64,000 bases of DNA from Dioscorea cayenensis subsp. rotundata (Eukaryota > Streptophyta > Magnoliopsida > Dioscoreales > Dioscoreaceae), in the NCBI RefSeq assembly GCF_009730915.1, contig NC_052489.1, positions 30,683,916 through 30,747,915 of the forward strand. Direction: 5' to 3'. Position numbers and translations under genes: made by a program. This document shows positions 1-12,570 of the stretch, piece after piece. The notes under the pieces are model-generated. The model was not told the origin of the DNA and did no database searches. It worked only from the letters and a program-made list of their open reading frames with translations. The first letter of the stretch is position 1. Every line of letters begins with the position of its first letter.

Positions 1-96
1 AATGCCCCTGGAAAACTCTAAAAGTCCCACAAACTATAAATAGTCCCCGCCCTTCAATTATCGCCACCAACTCTCCGTCCTGTCTCGCTCTCGCTG

Positions 97-105
<9 letters not shown>

Positions 106-132
<27 letters not shown>
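106..132 (+). repeat. CT dinucleotide repeat in Di19 5' leader
   Basis: An uninterrupted CT run lies about 70 nt upstream of the Di19 ATG, embedded in a CT-rich stretch from about position 80. CT-rich leaders are common in plant 5' UTRs. Confidence 0.9.
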
Positions 133-198
133 GCTCCTTTTTCTAGGGTTTGCAGTGTTTCTCTTCTGGATTAGGGTTTTTGGTAGGGAAAGAGAACC

Positions 199-2676
199 AT
201 GGAGGCCGATTCGTGGACCCGATTCTCAGCGAAGCATCAACAATCCGCCGTTTTGCAATCCCGACATGGTGAGTGCTAAAACCTAATGTTCGGTTTATCG
301 GATGATTAGGGCTTCTTGTTGGTGTGCGATTTTATGGGAGGTTTTGTTGATAGATCTGTACCTGGGGCTTGACGAGATCGATGGTGGTGGTGACGATGGG
401 GCGGAGTTCCCTTGCCCCTTTTGCAGCGAGGATTTCGACATCGTGGGTCTCTGCTGCCATATTGATGAGGAACATCCGGTGGAGGCCAATACTGGGGTAA
501 TTACTTCTTGGATATTGCTTTTATAGTCTAAAAATTTTATCTTTATCTTTATTTTCATTGGGGGGAGTTCTAGAATCCATGTACTGTGTCCACTGAGCTT
601 ATTCAATTTAGATCATTCACTGTTTCCCTTCCATTTTTCCTCTTTTGTTTCTGTTTTTATTAAAATGTGATTATTGTATACAATTTCTTTATTTTCCACT
701 TGATCTGGAAGTCCTTGTGTTCACCTATATTAGTTCCTTTTATTTTCTTGGATTACATTTATACGCAGTATGAGGGGTAGTGTATAACCATCATCAGCCC
801 TATTTCCTTTTGGGACTCTGTCACTTATTATTTCCTGTTCTTCTTTGCTTGTATATACTATGAATTCCGAACCTGGAGTACTTTCCTGAACATGTTATTA
901 GCCAAGGATAAGCATACGGTGAATTCATTAATGCAATCATAAGATTATAGCAATTTTGAGATAATCTTTGCTGTTTTTGTTATAGTGTTTTGTGATTTTC
1001 AACTCTGAGAATGAAAAACTGGGAATGTGAAGAATTTTTTTTGGTACCAACATCATTATAATCTATCTGTCATTTGTGATGAGAAATTCGGGCTGTATAT
1101 GGATAATTTTGTGTTATATACCATGTATTCTATTTAATTTAAGTGTAAATCATTTGAGTTTTGATAAAGTAGGCTGTTTGATTCTTGGAAAGTTGGGAAA
1201 GATGAGTTGTGGCCAGTTATTTAAAGGTGAGTTTTTTTTTTTTTTTAATTTTTCCCCTTCTTTTATGCATGTGTATCTATTGAGATTTTTTGGATATTAC
1301 CCGCAATCAGTTATATTAACATGTTTTTGGAACAATCCATTAATTGTTTGCACATGTATCCATTATTCTTTTGGACATGTTCAAAATATTAACTTATTAA
1401 TGCCTTATTCTTGAATTTGGATTTGTCGTATTTTGCAGGATTGCCCACTTTGCATGACTAGGGTTGGTATGGATTTGGTTGGGCACATAACAATGCAGCA
1501 TAGGAGTGTCTTTAAGATATCCTTTCTTAATTCCTTGTCTACTTTTAGGTTTATCTGAAAACTTGGGCATATATGTCCTCTCATGTTGCCATCGTATGCT
1601 ATATTTGTTGATGGAGTTGGAACTTTTGTCCAGTTTCAAACGCTTGTTAATTTTATGGAAATTGTTTTGACAGTAAAGTCTGAATAACACGTAATGCATT
1701 CCTTGACAAGATATTACAGTCAACAAAGGAGGAGAATCCGAAAAGGTTCATCAGGGTCTCATTCTGCAATTCCTTTTTTGAGAAAGGAAATTCGACAAGG
1801 AAATCTACAGCCCCTTTTTGGGGGATCTTCTTTTGCAGCTTCCTCTAATGCGGCACCTAATCCATTGTTGTTGTCATTTATTCTCAATGTTCCTGTTGCT
1901 GATTCAACAAAAGATCTACAAATTGAGTCTTCAGATGAAGGAACTGTGATGGATGAGGGCTCAGTTGAAAAAGTTGTAGAAAGGTACTACAAATGGGCAC
2001 TTTTTAACTTTTGAATCCAGATTTTGTCGTTTTCTGATAATCCATCACTTATATCTATTGACAGCCTCGAGTTTTAATTTCTTAATCACATTGTCTTTTT
2101 TTGAATGAGTGTATCATTTATTAATGGCTAGAAAGCTGGGATTTTATTATTACACAATATATTTAAGTATATAGTAATTACAACCATTATATTTGCCTTG
2201 GAACCAATATGCCATACAAGATCTATAAGAGCTTGAAATCAACCATCACTCTCTATTCATCTTCACTAAATACTGTTCTTTTTTATGATTGTTACCACTC
2301 ATGTTCTTTGCTCAAATGTCTTGCACATACACAAGCTTTTATCCCTATGTATGTGTTGGCTGTACCAGTGCTTTGACATATTTCTAGGCTAATCACTAGC
2401 CTTCTTTAGACAATATACAAATGATCTCTTATGATCCATGCATACTTGGGGTTATTTCATTAGAAACTGATCCGGGCCCTGGATAAAAGGGAGTCCTTCA
2501 CGCACAAATGGAACCTTCGATGCCACTGAATAGGAAATGCATTATTGCTTTAACCCTTTTTTGTTCCTTACAGTGCGGAACCATCTCTCTCTGACAAGGA
2601 TCAGCAGGAGCGAGCTTTTAGGAGTAACTTTGTGCAGGAGCTCGTACTTTCAACAATATTTGAGGACATATTATGA
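199..2676 (+). CDS. DI19: Di19-family drought-induced zinc-finger protein (219 aa)
   Basis: Five coding exons: 199-268, 354-496, 1439-1516, 1718-1983 and 2574-2676, together 660 nt. Two Cys2/His2-like fingers are visible. The first contains FPCPFCSEDFDI and later HIDEEH (exon 2); the second is CPLCMTRVGMDLVGHITMQH (exon 3). A basic stretch QQRRRIRKG follows at the start of exon 4, as in Di19 proteins, and the C-terminus has the family-typical block FVQELVLSTIFEDIL. Length fits the family (about 200-235 aa). Di19 proteins are nuclear, stress-linked transcriptional regulators and substrates of calcium-dependent kinases (family knowledge). Intron 3 is a U12-type AT-AC intron. The 5' UTR carries a long CT repeat at 106-132. 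The gene runs tail to tail with the kinesin on the other strand. The start is the first ATG after the CT-rich leader and opens directly into the conserved MEADSW-type N-terminus. Confidence 0.93.
1517..1717 (+). other. U12-type AT-AC intron in Di19
   Basis: The intron begins ATATCCTTT directly after codon AAG (exon ends 1516). It contains the branch-point sequence TTCCTTGAC at 1699-1707 and ends TTAC at 1717, 11 nt after the branch adenosine (1706). Joining 1516 to 1718 keeps phase 0 and gives SVFK-SQQRRRIRKG. A GT-AG reading of the same junction has no suitable GT. All three signals match the minor-spliceosome consensus. Confidence 0.93.
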
Positions 2677-3388
2677 CTTGGTGCTTTTGATTTATGTCGA
2701 TGGCAGCAGCAGGAACATTGTGACAGGCCTGGAGGCAGCATTCATGTGGCTTTACTATTGCATGGTCCACATGCTCGTATTAGACAGGGATCTGATTTAT
2801 AAAGGCTGTATGTTAGATGTGTTGTTGTTGTGTGTAATAGCATCAAATGTATTGTGTGTGTAAAACCTAATGTATGCAAAGATGCAGAAACTCTTATAAC
2901 AAGGCTTATTTGAAATACATGAACTTCTTATAGCAGGAATGCGCGTGTTTTCTTTAATATGTGTCCATATTCATGGTTATGTCAAATTGTTTTGCATGAA
3001 ATTTGACAGCAAGGTGAAAGGATTTAATTACAGGGTGATACATGCCCAGCAGGAGGGTGATTGATCTGGTTGAGATGATCATCTAAAAATTGGTCATGCT
3101 TTCTGATGAATTTTACAGTCAATCAAACATAAAAATCTGTATTCCTTCCTCTTTCACCTCAAGAGAGTTTCAGGTTCATCCTTCACAATTATCTTTCCCT
3201 TTTTTTTTCTCGTATTTATGGAAAAACAATAGCAGCAAAGAATGGAAGTGGGAATTACAACAAGACTGGTTGAGAAAACACAAGCAACTGGAATTATTGC
3301 CACCCTCAAACCTGCTAAACACAATCCTCAATGCTATCTGTGTCAACTCTGAAACAAACCAAGAAACCTGATAACCATTAGCAACTTC

Positions 3389-6300
3389 TTATTTCCCATT
3401 CCCCGTCTTCCCAATTGGCAGCCTTGAACTCCGGTTTGCATCAAAACTAGGCAGCCTTGAGTTCCGGTTTAGTGATTGAGCAGAACTCTGAAGCTTTCTT
3501 GATGGTGACGGTGATGGAATGTGTGAGCGGTTTGGAGTCCTGGATAGCAAGCAAAGAAACCATCAGCTAATTCAATACTGAAAATGCCGATGATCACAAG
3601 CAATGAATGTTTGTTTCACATCCAACATTAAATTTACAACGAACCATTTGTTTAAGCGTGTTTACCTTATATCTGGGCTATTCATCAACTTCACTTGATG
3701 CTTTTTGATCCTTGTCCCAACACCATTAGGCGTGCCAGTAACCTTCGGAAGGTTGAATTGCCACAGCATATCAGCCTCTGAGGAGTCACTTGTTGCAACA
3801 TCCAGATCATCAGAGTCATCAGTAGCAACATTGTCAAACCGATTTCTCTGCACTTCATATTCATGGTTCTCATTCCTTCCACCAATATTTCTATTGTATT
3901 GCTGTTCAAGAAGGTCTCTTGTATCAGGTTGATATCTCTTGTAGAAGAAGTCAGGTGCATTACCATTATCCCCTTCCCAATCTCTTGGAGAATCATCATC
4001 TGTCCCAGCAGCTCCGTGCTTATGAAAATTTAAACTGGGATCGCTGTCAGCCCAGGGATGAGATCCAGTTGCCAACAGTAGCTGTTGAAGATCAAAGCCT
4101 GTGTTCTTTTGCTTGAGTCCGGAATTTCCCCGCACCTACAAATAGAATTATACACAATTAAATTGACAGTGATAATGTCATTCTTGTTAGTCAGGCAACA
4201 AGTAGAAAATAATTGGTTACCTCAATGTTTCCAACTTCCTCCATTGGCTGCCGGTGATTAATCAGGCAATCCTCTTCATCATGTTGTCGATTTGATAATG
4301 CTCCCCCAGCCTTCCTTGCAAATAGATCAGGGCTGGACATTGTACTCTGGAGGTTTTCGAATTCTCCATCTTTCCGGGCCACTGCTGCCTTCAGACTAGC
4401 TATCTGCAATAACTTAAGATACATATGAGAATGCAACATTCATCAGAAAAAATAACTAGAAAATAAATAGGTGTACCTGCTCTTTAAGTTCTTTGATTTC
4501 TCCGCTTTCTTTGTTAAGCCGGGCAGCACCAAGCTCAACTGTGGCAACCCGTTCAGCAAATTTAAGCGTGCTAAGTGTTTCTCCTATAGCATCAGCTTCA
4601 GGACTTATATGGACAAACATCAATGTCTTTGCTTGCCCACCTAATTTGTATAAAAATAGTATTTATTAGTGTTACCAAAAAATGAAAGGCTGCTCTTGTA
4701 ATTTGCCAAGAATGAAGTCTCACCAAGTGAATCCTGCAGCAGCTGAGTGAGTTTACTATTTCTATAGGGAACATGAGCATTCTTCTGAGCAAGGGCGGCA
4801 ATAACATCTCCTAAAGCTGAAAGTGACTTGTTTATATGTTGTGCTTCCTTCAATCGTTCTCCTTTGGCTTCCGATTTATCAACTCTCTCACTTCCTGCCA
4901 AATCAACCAGGTGCATGCATCCCCGAAGAATAGTTCCCGATGTTATGTCTCTTCCTTGGACATGAATGGTCAAGCAACTGCAGAGTAACTACTCATTAGC
5001 AAAACATTTGATAGAAAAGTTCCACAAAAATTATCTTGAAATTAACAAGAATGATCAATCAAATTCCAACCTGTGAGAGCGACTACTGCGGTCATTCAAG
5101 GCTGTAGAACCAACTGCACGGTTTCTTTGCCCAATGTTCATCAATTCAATAACCTCAGATGTTGATGTAACCGGGATCAAGCTTGCATCAGGTACATTAA
5201 GTCCTTTCTGAGAACTGTTACGGATTTCTAATGTAAGCACATGTAAAGGAAATTCAAGAAATATAAATTCCATGAAGAACAGACGCATGCTTAGCACATT
5301 GGCATAGAGAATTTCCCAATAAAATTAATTTATTCCAGAACTTAGTTTCCGAGATAAGGAAGAGGATGGACATAAAAGGATATCTTTTGTTAATGCCATC
5401 TGTAGCTAGGAGATCTCTCACTTGCTCATTATAGATCTCAATCATCTGAACAGCAATTTCATAATGAAATGCGTCTTTCCTCTGTTCTGAAAGATAAAAT
5501 AGGTCACTTAATGCCCGGTAATTAACACCACGGCCCTGCTCATTTAGAACTTTAGGCCCACTCTGCATCATAGTGAAACTCATAAGTTGACGATAATAAA
5601 ATATGCCGCGGCAATATCAGAGAACCATAAACAACAACTATAGACATAAACAACTCAATTAAACTTCTATGATATTCTCACCATTGTATATGTCTTCCCA
5701 GATCCTGTTTGACCATATGCAAATATACAGACGTTGTAGCCATCAAGAACAGATCGAATGAGAGGCTGTGTATCTGAAAAAACTTCCTCTGCACCATCAA
5801 AGAAAAGTCAGGCTGCTTTCTCCTTGTAGTTGTGGATATTAAATAAAATACATTGCAACAACTGAACTAACCTTGAGATGCAGATGGGCCAAACACTTTG
5901 TTGAAGCTGAAAGATTTACGCCCCTCTTTTCCATACTTAAAAGGAGTGTTGATTGTGATATTTCCATCCTCAACCCTACCAACAGTGCTCATAATACTTG
6001 ACTGACCAGGGAGAAATGGTCTAACTCGACAGTATACCCTTATATTTCCTGTTAGATACAGATATATTGAGTCAGGCTAGGGAATTCCATGGTAAAGATA
6101 TCAAAACTAGAAACATGGAATTACCTTTAAGATCTTGCACTTGATTGTATAGCTTTCTGTTTTCCTCAAGAACTTTGTGGTATCCAGAAGCAGCATGGTA
6201 GAGATACTGCAACTGTTTTCCTGTAAAAAGAGAGTCAGTGATGGTAAGCAGATCATCTTCTGAAAACTTATAACTGCTGAGCAAGATAAACTCTATGTCA

Positions 6301-8601
6301 AAAAACTTACCAAGGTTATTAAACTCCTCCGAATATTGTGCTTTCATGTACTGCATACCAGCTTTTGTAGTACATAAAATATGTTTCAAATCCTGAAAAG
6401 AACGCCAGGTATCAGTACTGTTTGATGAACTGTTATCCAATGATGCCAGTGGAATACATTTGTACACATACCTGAATATGTCTCTCTTGTTGAGCTAGAA
6501 TAGTATTCTGCTTCAATAGTATGTCGTTTTTTGGTGCTTCTTCATCTACTAAGTTCATGCCAATGTCCTTTGCTTCTGAAGTTGGGCAATTTTTCTCTTG
6601 GATATCAACCTTAACATATAGAAAGTATAAATGCCTTCAATGATCAATAATGCACCACATAAGTTTTATAATGACAAGCGTACACAAAGGTGAACATTAC
6701 CAAAGTCTTACACCAACCTTAGGTTTGGAAATGAATCTGCCACCATCATCCAGGTCCTTCGATGTGGTTTTTACCTAAACAAATTGGAAGAATTATATAG
6801 AAATGTCAGAACAGTTTTTTCTAGTCATCAACAAAAAATCAAAACCATCTTAATATTTTCATCCATTGTCTTAAATTAGCAAAAGAGAGTCAAAATTATG
6901 AAAGGAGAAAGAGGAACTTCATTTTAACTGTGGAACAATTGAAGACTTCAAGGTTGAAACCTTATCAAAGTAGTCGTGAATATTGTGAAATACTAGGAAC
7001 TAAACAATAAGACAATTTCAAAGCAAATGAAGAGAACTTACCAGCTCATTTTGACTGCCAATACGACGCTCAAATTCTTCCATTACTTTACTCAGCATTG
7101 ACTCCACAAGCTGCGCATGCATAGTGGTGTTCATTATGTCTCCATGGCTAACAATTATTTCTAATGATCACTTGATTAGACAAAACAGGAGTAGTCTTAC
7201 AAGTGGGATTTCTTCCGGCTTCTTCTCTAATAGAACAGCACGTACGAGCCCCCGAAGAGAATGTGAAGAATTCTGTGGGTCATATACAATGAAATTTTTA
7301 CACAAAACTCAATCACTCAATTTATTTCGTTAGATTCTACAAATTTAGCTTACCAACCATTTCAGAGGCTTCTGTTGCAGAGTCCCTGTTTATGTTCTGT
7401 TCATGATACTTATCATTCATGGAATTAGTTCTTGATAAGGAATTCATGAAAGGCTCAGAGTTTTTTCGCACAAAGTATTTCCCTGAGCTGACGGGTTTCA
7501 AATTCCCACCATACTTCCAAGAACCATTACCACCCATTTGTTTCCATTCACTGTATGATTTTATAGCCAGAACACAGTTCACAACCCTGGAACTTTTTCC
7601 TCCCTGGATTGTCATCCATCAAAACAAAAGGAATATTAATCTGGAAATATTCATGAATCTGAATAATCGTCCAGGGTAATATTTGTCAACTTGCAAACTC
7701 CATGCATGAACCAAATCTAATCAATTTGGTAGTTTATGAAACATAGGATCATTGAGGATATTCTAAGACAAGCTGCTATTTGTCCAGATCCAGACTCCTT
7801 GAAAATCTAGAATTGGGCAACAAGATTTAATATTGCCAAGACAAATGTCAAACCTAACACACCAAGAAAAACGTACATTCACAAGGAAAGCAAGAATATG
7901 TTATAAACTCCACCAAACCCCAATAGAAGCAAATAAACCCAATGCCCACCTGCTCTAAATCAGAGGCCTCAAAGGTAGGAAGACCCATGTCTTGCAAGGC
8001 AACAAGAAAGTTCCGAACGTTCTCAAAGTATTGATACGCTGACAATGCTGCCCCATCAGGAATAATAACAGAATCCCCAGGTGTTTCCACAACCTTGACA
8101 AAAAATGAAGGCAAACATCTAAGAAGCTGAAAATTTGATAATAGAATCAAAAACATTGCAGCAATAACAAAGGGGAGAAAAAACCAGTCTTTTCCTACCT
8201 TTGGAACTGCACCAGGGACAACCTTGTTAAGCACATTGCAGAGTATCATCCCACTCCTAAGTCCAAGCCTAAACTCCTCCTCTGATGGCTCTTCAGGCAA
8301 GTCTTTCGCAGCAACAACTCCCACTGTTTTCCTCAGCCACCCAGCTGCCTCATTTCTTCTTGCAGCTGAAATTGGACATAGGAAATACAGTATTCAGCTG
8401 ATAAGGATTATAATCTCAATTACTCTTTATTTAGGAAGTATTACTTCAGCAAAATCAAACCAGATGTAATTTAGTAGCCTCATCAACAAAAACCACAAAC
8501 AATCAAGGAATTCAAAATCTAATTTTTAGAACACATAGATGTTCAAAATCATCGCAACCAGAATCTCATACACGAATAAAAGACTCAAGAAGAAAACAGA
8601 C

Positions 8602-8654
<53 letters not shown>

Positions 8655-8842
8655 CATTATTTTAATTTTTTCTTTCTTTTTTTTTTAAATAAAGAAACAA
8701 AAATTCAAGAAGAAATGAGATCTGAATCACCAGCTTCCTCCGCTTTCCTGGAAGCAAGATCAACATCATTCAACCGCTTCCCCTGCTGCTTAAGCACATC
8801 CTCCACCACCGACATCATCGACAGAACTCCCCCCGACTCCAT
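3389..8842 (-). CDS. KIN14: Kinesin-14 with N-terminal calponin-homology domain (1009 aa)
   Basis: Nineteen exons, first at 8731-8842 and last at 3389-3539. The others are 8199-8365, 7950-8093, 7358-7603, 7201-7272, 7042-7110, 6718-6774, 6472-6609, 6311-6392, 6125-6220, 5872-6048, 5682-5788, 5384-5562, 5071-5232, 4724-4977, 4477-4640, 4221-4403 and 3666-4135. A CH domain spans about residues 40-160. The kinesin-14 neck and motor begin near residue 395 with [12 protein letters not shown]. Nucleotide-binding motifs are intact: GQTGSGKT (about 480), NDRSSRSH (about 595) and DLAGSER (about 625). The internal motor behind a CH domain marks a minus-end-directed motor able to bind actin as well as microtubules (family knowledge). 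An in-frame TGA lies upstream of the chosen ATG. Exon 4 may instead end at the stronger donor TTG|GTAAGC (7354) with an earlier exon 5 acceptor. Intron 13 is U12-type. The tail after the motor is Ser/Asp-rich. Confidence 0.95.
5233..5383 (-). other. U12-type AT-AC intron in kinesin-14
   Basis: Read on the minus strand, exon 13 ends AACAAAAG and the intron opens ATATCCTTTT at 5383. It carries TTCCTTTAC (branch adenosine at 5244) and ends CTTAC at 5233, 11 nt after that adenosine. Splicing gives [17 protein letters not shown], which agrees with the conserved kinesin-14 sequence and keeps phase 2. The alternative AG three bases downstream (ATTAG) would lose the conserved R-L-E. Confidence 0.92.
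8607..8650. repeat. GA microsatellite in kinesin intron 1
   Basis: A perfect GA run of about 44 bp inside the first intron of the kinesin gene. Shorter CT and GA runs at about 9002-9013 and 9058-9073 lie in its probable 5' leader or promoter. Confidence 0.9.
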
Positions 8843-9494
8843 CTCCTCTAACTCTCCTATCAATTCTTCTATCTCCTCATTGAAATTTCCTCAAAAAAAC
8901 CACATATAAATTAACCAAGGCCGGCAGCAAGATATTCTTCCAAACTACACCAAAATTAATACAAAATCATCAAGAAATAGCATCATCGATGCCTCTAAAA
9001 CTCTCTCTCTCTCTTCTCCGTTTCCGACACAGAGATAGAAAGAAAAATGAAAAGAAAGAGAGAGAGAGAGAGAAGGAGGAAGGTGGAGCAATGGCGACGA
9101 GCTTTGAGAAAGAAAGCAATAAGAGAAAGAAGAAAAGGGCGTATCTTTGGCTCGGAACCGAACCTTGCTTTCCTATTTCAGGCCGTGAGATGGAGTGAAA
9201 TGATAAATAAGATAATACACGAGGTCTCTTTTGAAAAAAAACAAAAAACCAAAAATTAGAGACCGTTGGCTCTTACTTAAATTGACAATATTGACCCTTG
9301 TGTGGGGTTTTAGATCCGTTAAGGCTTTATAAGGACTGCAATAGTTTTAATCATTTCTATACCTTTGCCTTCCATGTGACCCTGCTCACTTTGTTAGTCC
9401 CCTACAAGAGTTGAATTTTTTTTTTTTTTCAAATTTTAAATCAATTTTTTCAAATATTTCTTGTGTTGAGAAAAGTATGAAAATGCCTTTTTTA

Positions 9495-9550
9495 ATATAT
9501 ATATATATAATTATATATATATATAATTATTATATATATATATATATATA
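9495..9550. repeat. TA-rich microsatellite
   Basis: TA dinucleotide run interrupted by AATT steps about 300 bp outside the kinesin promoter. Confidence 0.9.
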
Positions 9551-10084
9551 ATTATTGTACAAAATAACTATCATATTTATTAAGGTTGGTCTAACATAAC
9601 ATTAAATATAGAAGACAATATTATACCAAATTATTTAATAATTAGCATTGTAATTAGTTGCCCATTGGTTTTCATAAGAAAAATAATCAAATTAGATTAG
9701 ATGTTGATGTGAGTGAGACCAAGTCTAATTGTCTATATTGATGTCCGCTTGACCATCCTTTTTTATATATAAAAAAACAATAAAAATTTATTAAAAAAAC
9801 TAATACCTAGATTTATTGAAAATATAATAATTTCTATTATTAAAATATATATAAAAAAAAACTTTGAAAGCATAATAAATTAGAATAATGTCAATCTCAC
9901 CCACCTTAGTATTGACAAATGGTCCTCCATCCTTCCAAGTTCTTTGAAGCTGCTGCTGCAAGTGTCCAACAACCAAAATGGTGAACTATATTACATCATG
10001 AATTGACTCATTCTCTGTTTTACATATCCATCCTAAGATCAAGCCATGCCTTGCAAGCTTGCATCCTAAGTTAATTAATTTGAA

Positions 10085-10260
10085 CCAAAAATTGGGAGGT
10101 TAGCGGATCATTGTGGGTTACGACATTATTAGTGTGTTAATTCATCCGACGAGAATTCGAACTTTCATCACTCCGTACGTCACACGAAAAGTTTATTTTT
10201 AGTGCCGTTAGTCATTTGAACAAAGTGGTTTTGACAGTCAAGCTTTATTTTGATGATTAA
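10085..10260 (-). mobile_element. Probable tRNA-derived SINE remnant
   Basis: On the minus strand this contains GAAAGTTCGAATTCTCG, close to a pol III B box (GGTTCGANNCC), preceded by an A-box-like stretch. The arrangement resembles the better preserved SINE at 13093-13316. I could not define its ends or target duplications, so the limits are rough. Confidence 0.4.
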
Positions 10261-12412
10261 TTTCAGTAGTTCTCTTTCTTCAACCACTGTTTTAGCTTGA
10301 GAGTTTGTCACTGATATTTTTTCTAATTTGTGTATTATTTCACAACTACTTTTATACATAATTTAACTTTAAAAAAATGGTTTGTAAAGTTGCATACTAA
10401 GTTAATATGAGCTTAGAATCATGAAGGCAAGTAGAATAGTGAGGCTTTATTTTGGTTGGAGAAGTAGCTCTTATATGTTTATGGTATGTTTAGTGTTTCT
10501 CAACTATTTTGTACCTCATTTAAAAGGAAATAAAAAAACATGGTTTGTAAGTTTGCATCCTAAGTTAATATGAACTTTTTTTTAGTTTATTCCACATCAA
10601 TGTCATGTTGCCATAGGTCCTAATCAAGTTTTACCACTTATTTGTTTGCCATCATGCTTATGAATGTATATAGAGAAAGATGTGTTTTTGTTTGCTTTAA
10701 TAGTTAGATGGATATATAATAATCTTGGTTGTGATTTTGATAGGAATGTCTTCTTGAATTGTAAGCTAAGCTAGCTATTTGGGCTAATTAGAGCATAGTA
10801 TGACTTTGATAACGTGTGTTTAAATTCTCATTATGTAATCTGAGCCAAGGTTTAGGGTCTAGTCTAAGTAATAAAAAGCTCTTTTTTGGACTTCTTTTGA
10901 ATATACTATTAATTTTTATATTTCATGATAATGCTCACTTTGACCTATATATTTTTAAATATTTATTGTCATATTATATCATAGCATCAATTTTTTTTTT
11001 AAATGATATATTACTAATCATACGTTTATCGTGTTAGTGTATGTAATTCCAAATAAAAAAAAACAAATAAATTGGGGGCTCAATTAGCACAACAAAGTGC
11101 AATTAGGAGTTTTTGAGATCTAAAGAAAAAGAAACGAGTGATCCTAGTGAGCATGCACCTCCTTAGAAACCTAGATGATTCATCACTAGTACTTTCAATG
11201 TTTTTCTGAAAAAAAAAATCATGTGTCATCTGCTCCTGTGGACCAATGTGTTTTTTTTTACTTCAACTATTTTTTATGGTAGAATTTATTCATTTTTTGT
11301 GAAATTATATTGTAATTCTTTTATATTGTATCATTGTACCGTCTGTGTATGTTTTTTTAATATAATTTATATAATTTATCCATCCTTATTAAAAAAAGAT
11401 ACATTACTAATTATAGTTAAAAGTTATATTTTTTTTAAGCGTGGTAGAAAAATTATATATTCTTAAATGTCACATCTATAGTGTTTTTTTTAATATTTCA
11501 TTTCAATAAGTATTGCTCTAAATAGAGATCTAAACATATATATAAACCATGTTGAATATTTTAAAAATATAATGAAAACATAAATATCATACCTAACATA
11601 AAGATGAATGGTGGATTGAACAAGGAATTGTGTGCATTTTTGTAGGTGAAACGTAATTTGAAACTTTTCCAAGGGGTAGAAAGTGAAAAACTGTTTATTT
11701 GAATCACAGAGAGAGAGAGAGAGAGATCTAACGTTCGAAAAATTCAAACCCTAGACCCGGGTCCGAGCCTCCGAGGCTCGGATTCCAACGGTCACCTCTT
11801 TTTATTTATTTATTTATTTTTTTTATTTTTGGGTTACGCTTTATAAATTATTAAATATAAAGTATTTACCGTAAGGGGGCCCTACATGTTCCAGCCCATT
11901 AGGCATTAGGCTTGGGACAGGGCCCCACAAGCCCAATAGAATCTTTTAAGGGCCCAGTACAACATCACTATTCACTAATAATAATATGATGTACATCAAA
12001 TGTAAATATTTAATTTGGGGGCTATAAAATTATTGACATTTTACTGGAAATATTTATTATATTTTATACAAATTAATAAATATTTTTTAAAAAATTTGTG
12101 GCTCTTAGACTCTCTCTAGTGCACAAAACTTTATGATTATTTATATAAATTAGTTGTGTTGGCACATGAATGGATCTAAGGAACAAAATGTTGGATGGTT
12201 GGTTTTAAATTTAAGGGCCAATGATCATGCAAGGACAAAGTGGAACAATGAACAACACTAAGATTAGATATATATATATATAAAGCTAGCATGTTGGATG
12301 TTTGGTAATCAGTGAAAAACTCTTATTAAGCTTATTAAATCAAAGCAATTGATGACATTAAGTATGATTAAACAATGTACAAGAAAATGAGTTGCATGAA
12401 ATGAGCACCATG

Positions 12413-12570
12413 AATGAATGAATGAATGAATGAATGAATGAATGAATGAATGAAGCCTTGGTTGCCATGCCAACTCATTTGTGTTTCATTCAAATGAAAT
12501 TCTAGTTTTTAATGAATGAATGCCTTGGTTGCCATGCCAACTCATTTGTGTTTCATTCAAGTGAAATTCT
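12413..12570. repeat. TGAA microsatellite plus 67-bp duplication
   Basis: A TGAA tetranucleotide run (12413-12453) is followed by a segment starting GCCTTGGTTGCCATGCC at 12455. That segment recurs at 12522, period 67, with one visible difference near the end and its own short TGAA stub in front. The repeated unit thus includes part of the microsatellite, suggesting unequal exchange or slippage. Confidence 0.85.

Larger units (their letters stand above)
9200..12400. other. AT-rich intergenic spacer
   Basis: No credible gene is visible. It contains a TA microsatellite (about 9495-9550) and a SINE-like remnant (about 10085-10260). A short phrase close to GTTTGCATCCTAAGTTAA appears three times, near 10055, 10390 and 10545. 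A GA run with an adjacent short hairpin (CCGAGCCT / AGGCTCGG) lies at about 11707-11785. Remaining open frames are short and composed of low-complexity AT. Confidence 0.6.

Noticed and set aside
1439-1516. A GT-AG reading for Di19 intron 3 using the GT in AGTGTC
   Set aside because: It would remove conserved residues SVFK after the finger and lacks a consensus donor, whereas the AT-AC reading fits all signals.
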